A DNA stretch of 64,000 nucleotides from an uncultured Pseudomonadales bacterium (lineage in GTDB: Bacteria; Pseudomonadota; Gammaproteobacteria; Pseudomonadales; Cellvibrionaceae), in NCBI GenBank assembly GCA_947487765.1, contig CANKXO010000002.1:372001-436000 (forward strand). The letters are read 5' to 3'. The position numbers were made by a program, and so were the translations under genes. Of the stretch, positions 58,554-64,000 are shown in pieces (within the stretch, counting starts at the first letter, position 1; every line of letters begins with the position of its first letter). The notes beneath the pieces are model-generated. The model made no database searches and was not told where the DNA came from. It was given only the letters and a program-made list of their open reading frames with translations.

Positions 58554-59243
58554 ATGACAACTATTACACCTGCAATATCCATTAATAATCTCAGATATAC
58601 CTGGCCAAAAACAAGCCAGCCTGTAATTAATATACCCCAATGGAATATTAATGTCGGTTCACGTGTATTCCTGTATGGTCGCTCAGGTTCTGGAAAATCG
58701 ACACTACTTAATATACTAGCAGGTATTTTGCAACCACAACAGGGACATATCGACATTTATGGAAAAACACTAACCGAATTAAATCAACGCCAGCGAGATA
58801 AATTTCGTGCAGAATACATGGGCGTTATTTTTCAACAATTTAATTTAATCCCCTACCTTTCAGTCGCAAACAACATTGGATTAAGCCAGTATTTTTCAGG
58901 AAAAGATTACAATCAAGATCGACTGTCATTACTCATGAAACAACTAAATTTGCATGAAGATATACTCCAGCAACAGGCTAATCAGCTGAGCGTTGGCCAA
59001 CAACAACGTGTTGCTGTGGCTCGCGCGCTCTATCATCAACCAAAGCTTATTATTGCTGACGAACCCACATCGGCACTGGATACAGAAACTCGTGATAATT
59101 TTATTGAACTTCTACTTACACAATGTCAATTAAACAACAGCACTGTATTATTTGTTAGTCATGACAAGACGCTTGCAACACACTTTGACCAGCTAATTGA
59201 CTTACAACAATTAAACGAGATAGAGTCAAAATATGCTATTTAG
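58554..59243 (+). CDS. ABC transporter ATP-binding protein (LolD/MacB type)
   Basis: 229 residues with Walker A 'GRSGSGKST', Q-loop 'IFQQFNLIPYLSVANNI', signature 'LSVGQQQRVAVARAL' and Walker B 'LIIADEPTSALD'. The signature LSVGQ is a slight variant of LSGGQ. It overlaps the FtsX-type permease gene. In the zrg-like context it probably serves zinc-related transport or envelope protein transfer rather than lipoprotein export. Confidence 0.88.
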   Translation: MTTITPAISINNLRYTWPKTSQPVINIPQWNINVGSRVFLYGRSGSGKSTLLNILAGILQPQQGHIDIYGKTLTELNQRQRDKFRAEYMGVIFQQFNLIPYLSVANNIGLSQYFSGKDYNQDRLSLLMKQLNLHEDILQQQANQLSVGQQQRVAVARALYHQPKLIIADEPTSALDTETRDNFIELLLTQCQLNNSTVLFVSHDKTLATHFDQLIDLQQLNEIESKYAI

Positions 59244-60489
59244 AATTGCGTCCGCAAGCTTACTTAATCGTAAAACTTCTGTACTGCTGACAGTATTATC
59301 GATAGCGATTAGCGTCGCTATTGTGCTTTCTGTAGAACATATACGACATGAAGCAAAAAAAAGTTTCACCAGCACATTGTCAAGTACCGACTTAATCGTT
59401 GGTGCACGTTCAGGAAGAATTAATTTATTGCTCTATTCTGTATTTCGCATCGGTAATGCAACAAATAATATAGACTGGAAAAGTTATAAAACAATTGCTC
59501 AGCAAAAAGGGGTACGCTGGTCAATTCCAATTTCCCTGGGAGATTCTCATAAAGGTTACCGTGTTTTAGGAACAAATACCGATTATTTCAAGCATTATCG
59601 TTATGGAAATAAACAGGCTTTGCGCTTTGATCAAGGCTCTGAATTTAAATCAGTATATGATGTAGTGTTAGGTGCAGATGTTGCAAAAAAATTAGGCTAT
59701 AACCTCAATCAAAAAATAATATTGTCTCATGGAATCAGCGAAATCAGTTTTACTCAACACGATGACAAACCATTTACCATTGTAGGCATTTTAAAATCCA
59801 CAGGCACACCAGTTGATCAAACTATCCATATTAGCCTAGCGGGTATGGAAGCCATACATATAGATTGGAAAAATGGCGCACCAATTGCCGGCTTAAAAAT
59901 TGATGCAGAAACTGCCCTATTAAAAGACCTCACGCCAAAAACAATTACTGCATTTTTAGTCGGCTTAAATAATAAAATTTTAACTTTTCGCTTACAAAGG
60001 CAGATTAATGAATTTCGGGGAGAGCCTTTACTGGCTATACTGCCTGGTATTGCACTAAGTGAATTATGGCAAACAATGAGTATTATTGAAAAAATCCTCG
60101 CCCTCATTGCTGCTCTGGTTGTTATTGCCTCATTATTAGGAATGACAACGATGATGCTTTCTTCTCTTAAACAACGCCAACGAGAAATCGCTATCCTTCG
60201 CTCAACTGGTGCATCAGCCAGATTTATTTTTTGCCTCATTGAGCTAGAAGCTATCTTAGTCGCTATTGTCGGTATTGGACTGGGGGTTGGATTACTATGG
60301 TGCAGCTTACTGTTAGCTCAACCTATCGTTGCAGATTACTATGGTTTATATTTATCAGCTAACTTATTCACGCTTAGAACAGGAATTTATGCATTAGTCA
60401 TTATTGGCGTAGCGACATTCTTAGCAATTATTCCATCATTTATGGCTTATCGGGACTCGTTAGCACAAGGACTAACGGTTAGAGAATAG
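59233..60489 (+). CDS. FtsX/MacB-type ABC transporter permease
   Basis: 418 residues with one N-terminal helix ('TSVLLTVLSIAISVAIVLSVEHI'), a large periplasmic MacB-PCD-like domain (residues ~45-265, with 'DLIVGARSGRINLLLYSVFRIGNATNNI') and three C-terminal helices of the FtsX domain ('LLGMTTMMLSSLKQRQREIAILRSTGASARFI'). It overlaps the ATPase gene by 11 bases. With the DUF2796 and DUF3299 proteins it recalls the Vibrio Zrg zinc system. Confidence 0.87.
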   Translation: MLFRIASASLLNRKTSVLLTVLSIAISVAIVLSVEHIRHEAKKSFTSTLSSTDLIVGARSGRINLLLYSVFRIGNATNNIDWKSYKTIAQQKGVRWSIPISLGDSHKGYRVLGTNTDYFKHYRYGNKQALRFDQGSEFKSVYDVVLGADVAKKLGYNLNQKIILSHGISEISFTQHDDKPFTIVGILKSTGTPVDQTIHISLAGMEAIHIDWKNGAPIAGLKIDAETALLKDLTPKTITAFLVGLNNKILTFRLQRQINEFRGEPLLAILPGIALSELWQTMSIIEKILALIAALVVIASLLGMTTMMLSSLKQRQREIAILRSTGASARFIFCLIELEAILVAIVGIGLGVGLLWCSLLLAQPIVADYYGLYLSANLFTLRTGIYALVIIGVATFLAIIPSFMAYRDSLAQGLTVRE

Positions 60490-60555
60490 AAGGTTTTAGG
60501 AAATACCATAACTCATACTACATAAATAAACATCCTACATAATTTCATAGGCTTT

Positions 60556-61071
60556 CTATTTAAGTTTCATAGGCAATCCGGCCGTTACTAATGTTACATG
60601 CTCGCATACTTGGGCTAATTCTTGATGTAGAGAGCCAGCTTCATCGACAAATTGTCGTGACAACTCTCCCATAGGAACAATTCCTGACCCAACTTCGTTA
60701 CTGACGAAAAAAATATTAGCATTCGATAATGTTAATGCCTGAAAAAAATCATTGCGCCTCGAACTCCAGTCATCCTTCAGTAGACAGTTAGTTAACCATA
60801 GCGTTAAACAGTCGACGAGGAGACAATAATTTGATTCGTTATATAAACTAATAATTTCCGCCAAATCAACGGGCTCTTCCACTAATTGCCATTGGGAACC
60901 TCTACGTAATTGATGCTGTTTAATACGAGAAGACATTTCTTTATCACCCACAGTAGCCGTAGCGATATAAATCAATTGCTGTTGATTTTTATTAGCGCAA
61001 GACTCTGCACCCTGTTCAGCATAGCGACTCTTCCCGCTACGTGCGCCACCTAGAATTAAATGTTTAGCCAT
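60556..61071 (-). CDS. cobU: Adenosylcobinamide kinase / adenosylcobinamide-phosphate guanylyltransferase
   Basis: 171 residues, bifunctional in nucleotide-loop assembly of vitamin B12. The P-loop is 'LILGGARSGKSRYAEQGA', a candidate guanylylated histidine is in 'SSRIKQHQLRRG', and the conserved 'LVDCLTLWLTNCLL' and 'FVSNEVGSGIVPMGELSRQFVDEAG' follow. It is the last gene of the leftward cob operon seen here. Confidence 0.95.
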   Translation of the reverse strand: MAKHLILGGARSGKSRYAEQGAESCANKNQQQLIYIATATVGDKEMSSRIKQHQLRRGSQWQLVEEPVDLAEIISLYNESNYCLLVDCLTLWLTNCLLKDDWSSRRNDFFQALTLSNANIFFVSNEVGSGIVPMGELSRQFVDEAGSLHQELAQVCEHVTLVTAGLPMKLK

Positions 61072-61113
61072 AATCTTTCAAAGCCCACCATTCCTAATCA
61101 ATCTAACAATATT

Positions 61114-61764
61114 TCATGCTTTATTTTGCCAGTTATTTTCAAAGAGGAACTCTTCGAGAGGCTTTTCCTCGGTCCATTTTTCTAATACTAACATTGGCTT
61201 TTCGTAAAAGGCTTCAACATGGCCAATACACAGTATCGCTACAGGCTGGCTTCCTTCAGGCATATTCAGCAACTTCATCAATTCAATAGGGTCAAACATT
61301 GACACCCAACCCATACCAATGCCTTCGACTCTCGCCGCTAGCCACATATTTTGAATAGCACACGATAGCGAGGCAAGATCCATTTCTGGCAAGGTTCTCC
61401 GACCGAAAACGTGTTGCTCACGTTTATCAGGTAAAGCAGCAACAACCAATTCACCACATTGAAGAATGCCTTCTACCTTTAGTTTCAAAAACTCTTCTTT
61501 ACGCTTACCCAGAGCATCTGCCGTTGCCAAGCGCTCTTGATCAACAATGGTAAATATAGCTTGCCGAATAGCTTGATCGGTGATTCGAATAAATCGCCAC
61601 GGCTGCATAAGACCGACGCTTGGTGCCATATGCGCTGCCGACAATATGCGTTTAAATACTTTTTCGTCGATAGCATCATTGGTAAAATGACGAATATCTC
61701 GACGTTCTGCCATTGCTTTATAAACAGACTCTTTTTCTTTTTGAGTATAGCTAAAATCAGACAT
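61114..61764 (-). CDS. bluB: 5,6-dimethylbenzimidazole synthase
   Basis: 216 residues, in the nitroreductase-like flavin fold. BluB breaks down reduced FMN with oxygen to dimethylbenzimidazole, the lower ligand of B12. The family features are 'MAERRDIRHFTNDAID', 'AAHMAPSVGLMQPWRFIRI' and 'ARVEGIGMGWVSMFDP'. It is placed between the cobD and cobU genes. Its presence indicates aerobic B12 synthesis with the DMB ligand. Confidence 0.93.
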   Translation of the reverse strand: MSDFSYTQKEKESVYKAMAERRDIRHFTNDAIDEKVFKRILSAAHMAPSVGLMQPWRFIRITDQAIRQAIFTIVDQERLATADALGKRKEEFLKLKVEGILQCGELVVAALPDKREQHVFGRRTLPEMDLASLSCAIQNMWLAARVEGIGMGWVSMFDPIELMKLLNMPEGSQPVAILCIGHVEAFYEKPMLVLEKWTEEKPLEEFLFENNWQNKA

Positions 61765-61788
61765 TTCTATCTCTTATTGGAGAAAGGC

Positions 61789-62889
61789 TCACAATGCAAT
61801 TTCCTTATGGCTAGAAAATTCTAATAGTGCAGATTCAACTCGCTTTATAACTCGCTTTACCAACAATGAGTTATTTTTATCAAGTAAACCTATACGCAAT
61901 AATGCCTGTTCATCATCAATAACAATGACTCTTAACAAGATACCTGCTTGCGCAAAGTATTGACTCAGTGCGACAGCCTCTTGGCAAGGCATCAAATAAG
62001 AAGACAATAGCCCCAAACGGGGACCTGAAGAAAAGCTCTCTAGAAGACTAACACCAAGCTTTTGTATAAGCGGTTCAAACACACCTTGTGTTAATTCAGC
62101 ATTCGATTTAATACTTAATCTTGCTTGCAACTGCCATTCTCTATCATTCAATGCTTTAATCGCAATGGCTTGAGCGGGGCCATTAACCTGCCATAAACCT
62201 ATCCTATCTTGTAATGCAGTAAGTATCGATGTGTTAGCAAAGCAATAACCTAAACGTATACCTCCCAAGCCAAAAAACTTTCCGAATGAGCGCAAGACAA
62301 TAATGTTATCAGGTAAATCATAATCAAGAACACTGTACTCCGAAATAATATCAATAAATGCTTCATCAACGACTAAGTACGCTTTAGGGGCTAGTTGTTC
62401 AGCCCAAGATAATAATTGTTCTTTTTCCAACAAGGCTCCAGTAGGGTTGTTAGGATTAATAATAACGACATGTTGCTGATTATTCTTGTGAAGCGCATCA
62501 TCAATAAAATCGATCGTTTGCCTTTTTTCGAGTGCTGGATAATAGTGAATGTCTGCATTTTTTTCAGACCAGTATTTTACGTGTTCTTGATACCCAAGCA
62601 TTGGTATAAGCACCGGAAAATCAGCCAATAAAAAAGGCAGTTGTTGTATCGCAGCCTGAGTTCCTGTCACGGGTATAAATTGTGATGAACGATAATATTC
62701 AGTTGATGCTGTAATAAATTCAGGGCGAACATAAGGTAATTGTTTAAAACTCGCATCACTCAATTCAACAGGGTAGGACTCAGGATTAATACCGGTAGAC
62801 AGGTCAACCCATTGATCAAGTCCTATACCATAATTAGCACTGGCACTGACTATATCGCCACCGTGTATAGGCAATTCATTATTTGGCAT
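61789..62889 (-). CDS. cobD: L-threonine-O-3-phosphate decarboxylase
   Basis: 366 residues, a PLP-dependent aspartate-aminotransferase-fold enzyme that makes aminopropanol phosphate for the cobinamide linker (called cobC in some species). The N-terminal 'HGGDIVSASANYGIGLDQWVDLSTGINP' is diagnostic. The PLP-binding lysine is in 'VLRSFGKFFGLGGIRLGY', and 'INPNNPTGALL' supplies the active site. It lies 17 bp after cobQ. Confidence 0.92.
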   Translation of the reverse strand: MPNNELPIHGGDIVSASANYGIGLDQWVDLSTGINPESYPVELSDASFKQLPYVRPEFITASTEYYRSSQFIPVTGTQAAIQQLPFLLADFPVLIPMLGYQEHVKYWSEKNADIHYYPALEKRQTIDFIDDALHKNNQQHVVIINPNNPTGALLEKEQLLSWAEQLAPKAYLVVDEAFIDIISEYSVLDYDLPDNIIVLRSFGKFFGLGGIRLGYCFANTSILTALQDRIGLWQVNGPAQAIAIKALNDREWQLQARLSIKSNAELTQGVFEPLIQKLGVSLLESFSSGPRLGLLSSYLMPCQEAVALSQYFAQAGILLRVIVIDDEQALLRIGLLDKNNSLLVKRVIKRVESALLEFSSHKEIAL

Positions 62890-62906
62890 GTTTTCTAACT
62901 CTTTGG

Positions 62907-64000
62907 TTAGCCCTGACTCACATGTAGCAGGGGTAATATTTTATCTAAGGGAAATACTTTTTCTACTTCATCAGCTAAACGATCAATTTCCGCATTTTTA
63001 TAATAATCATAATCAATAGTATTCTTTGTGACGCCTAAATCTGGCCTTCCCCACTGCAAACAATACTCAAGAGCATCTGCTTGATCAAAAAAGCCGTGGA
63101 CATAAGTACCCATCACTTTATCATCGCAACTAACAGCACCATCAGTAAACATTTGATTATTGTTGGCTTCAGCATTATCTGCATATTGAAGTTGCAATAA
63201 AGGCTGGTCTAAAGAAGCACCGTAGCTCTGCCCTGCATGAATTTCATAACCTTTAACCGTAATTTTTTTCTTACTTTTATCAATACGATCCCCTTTAATA
63301 CAATCCCTTTTAATACAAGCCTCTTTAATACAAATCTCTTTAATAAAAGTCCCTTTTACATTTCTTAACATCTTCTTAAGTGTCAGCGTCGTTTCCATAT
63401 CAAGGAGGCCTAAACCTTGTGTAGATCCTGCTGAAGATTCTATTTCATCGGGGTCATGTACCCATTTCCCTAGCATTTGGTAACCACCGCAAATACCAAT
63501 CACTTTTCCACCTAAACGCAGGTGGCGATTAATAATAGCTTCCCAGCCATTGTCTTTTAGCCATTGCAAATCACCTCGTATATTTTTGCTGCCAGGTAGA
63601 ACAATAATATCTGCTCCAGTAAATTGACTGCTGTCTTTTTCAAACTGACAGTCAATATCTGAATGCATTCGTAACACATCAAAATCGGTATGATTACTGG
63701 CACGAGGATACATAAGAACAACAACCTTACAACGATGGTATCCAATGACATCAGGCTGCTGTACAGAGCATTGTTGCTGACGAGCAAGACTATCTTCAGC
63801 TTCAATATGAAGGTCGTTGATATAGGGGATAACTGCTAATGTAGGAACACCTGTTTTTGTTTGCAGCCATTCCAACCCTGACTCTAATAAAGCAACATCG
63901 CCTCTAAAGCGATTAATAACAAAACCTTGTACACGTTGTTTTTCAGTCTCACTCAACAACGCATAAGTACCATATAAATGTGCAAATACACCGCCACGAT
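62907..64000 (-). CDS. cobQ: Cobyric acid synthase, C-terminal part (gene runs off the right edge)
   Basis: CobQ amidates adenosylcobyrinic diamide at four positions with glutamine and ATP. The visible part covers the end of the ATPase domain ('GGVFAHLYGTYALLSETEKQRVQGFVINRFRGD') and the whole class-I glutamine amidotransferase domain, with nucleophile Cys in 'GKVIGICGGYQMLG' and the His in 'GTYVHGFFD'. The frame is open through position 64000, so the start lies beyond. The GATase domain carries an inserted repeat of IKxxC units, encoded by the 15-bp repeat at 63289-63363. Confidence 0.93.
   Translation of the reverse strand, partial: RGGVFAHLYGTYALLSETEKQRVQGFVINRFRGDVALLESGLEWLQTKTGVPTLAVIPYINDLHIEAEDSLARQQQCSVQQPDVIGYHRCKVVVLMYPRASNHTDFDVLRMHSDIDCQFEKDSSQFTGADIIVLPGSKNIRGDLQWLKDNGWEAIINRHLRLGGKVIGICGGYQMLGKWVHDPDEIESSAGSTQGLGLLDMETTLTLKKMLRNVKGTFIKEICIKEACIKRDCIKGDRIDKSKKKITVKGYEIHAGQSYGASLDQPLLQLQYADNAEANNNQMFTDGAVSCDDKVMGTYVHGFFDQADALEYCLQWGRPDLGVTKNTIDYDYYKNAEIDRLADEVEKVFPLDKILPLLHVSQG
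63289..63363 (-). repeat. 15-bp tandem repeat within cobQ
   Basis: Four close copies and one degenerate copy of a 15-base unit (core CTTTAATACAA) start at 63289, 63304, 63319, 63334 and 63349. Being a multiple of three, they encode five-residue units FIKEI-CIKEA-CIKRD-CIKGD without breaking the frame. Confidence 0.75.

Noticed and set aside
63289-63363. CRISPR-like array because of regular 15-bp repeats
   Set aside because: Units are directly adjacent with no spacers, and they lie in frame inside cobQ; no cas genes are in the window.

Overview
The window is chromosomal DNA of a gammaproteobacterium, probably a marine or aquatic one. The evidence is the conserved block hemA-prfA-prmC on one strand facing lolB-ispE-tRNA-Gln-prs-rplY-pth-ychF on the other. 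An exact genus cannot be read from the sequence; a Cellvibrionales- or Oceanospirillales-like host is a guess from gene order and moderate base composition.

Region 1 (1-13,953) is housekeeping: the start of an M48-type peptidase gene, a DUF898 membrane protein, translation termination (prfA, prmC), tetrapyrrole synthesis (hemA), a TPR lipoprotein, lolB, ispE, tRNA-Gln, prs, rplY, pth, ychF, a cytosolic CZB chemoreceptor and tRNA-Met.

Region 2 (13,909-29,506) is an integrated tailless, internal-membrane virus of the double-jelly-roll capsid type (PM2/corticovirus- or autolykivirus-like). It sits in the 3' end of tRNA-Met between 45-bp repeats and has a tyrosine integrase next to the right att site. 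A long leftward operon runs from an AlpA/excisionase-like gene through small coupled genes, an HUH rolling-circle Rep, a zinc-ribbon protein and a HerA/FtsK packaging ATPase to the capsid gene, several one-helix membrane proteins, beta-rich candidate vertex proteins, a lytic enzyme, a holin-like protein and a very basic peptide. Several of these genes are under 60 codons. Three cargo sets interrupt or flank this viral core: an OLD-like ATPase/TOPRIM protein plus a putAbiC-like membrane protein wedged between the ATPase and capsid genes; a mercury module (merR, a GDCCVxC protein, merF); and a single-chain MNT-HEPN protein beside the left att site. Repeats of TTAAGTCCA at both ends and five TTAGCGNTAA-type repeats upstream of the operon look like integrase arm sites and an operator or iteron cluster.

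Region 3 (29,507-31,833) is a second, integrase-less segment closed by a third degenerate copy of the tRNA-Met 3' end. It is probably the relic of an older island at the same site, with a GNAT-like gene and small unknown genes.

Region 4 (31,900-60,500) is accessory chromosome: an AraC regulator with an EamA exporter, a di-haem peroxidase, MipA, an FrsA-like hydrolase and an OmpR-type two-component pair. It then holds a sensor kinase and NtrC-type regulator followed by a textbook sigma-54 promoter, a PhnD-C-E-E transporter and a histidine phosphatase. After these come a LysR/GST/flavin-reductase/MAPEG/VOC/YHS redox-detoxification group, three AraC regulators (two a tandem duplication), and a zinc-linked set: a palindromic Zur-like box, a histidine-rich ZrgA-like protein, a DUF3299 protein and a LolD/FtsX-type ABC pair.

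Region 5 (60,556-64,000) is a leftward cobalamin operon, cobQ (cut by the window end)-cobD-bluB-cobU, with an unusual in-frame 15-bp tandem repeat in cobQ.
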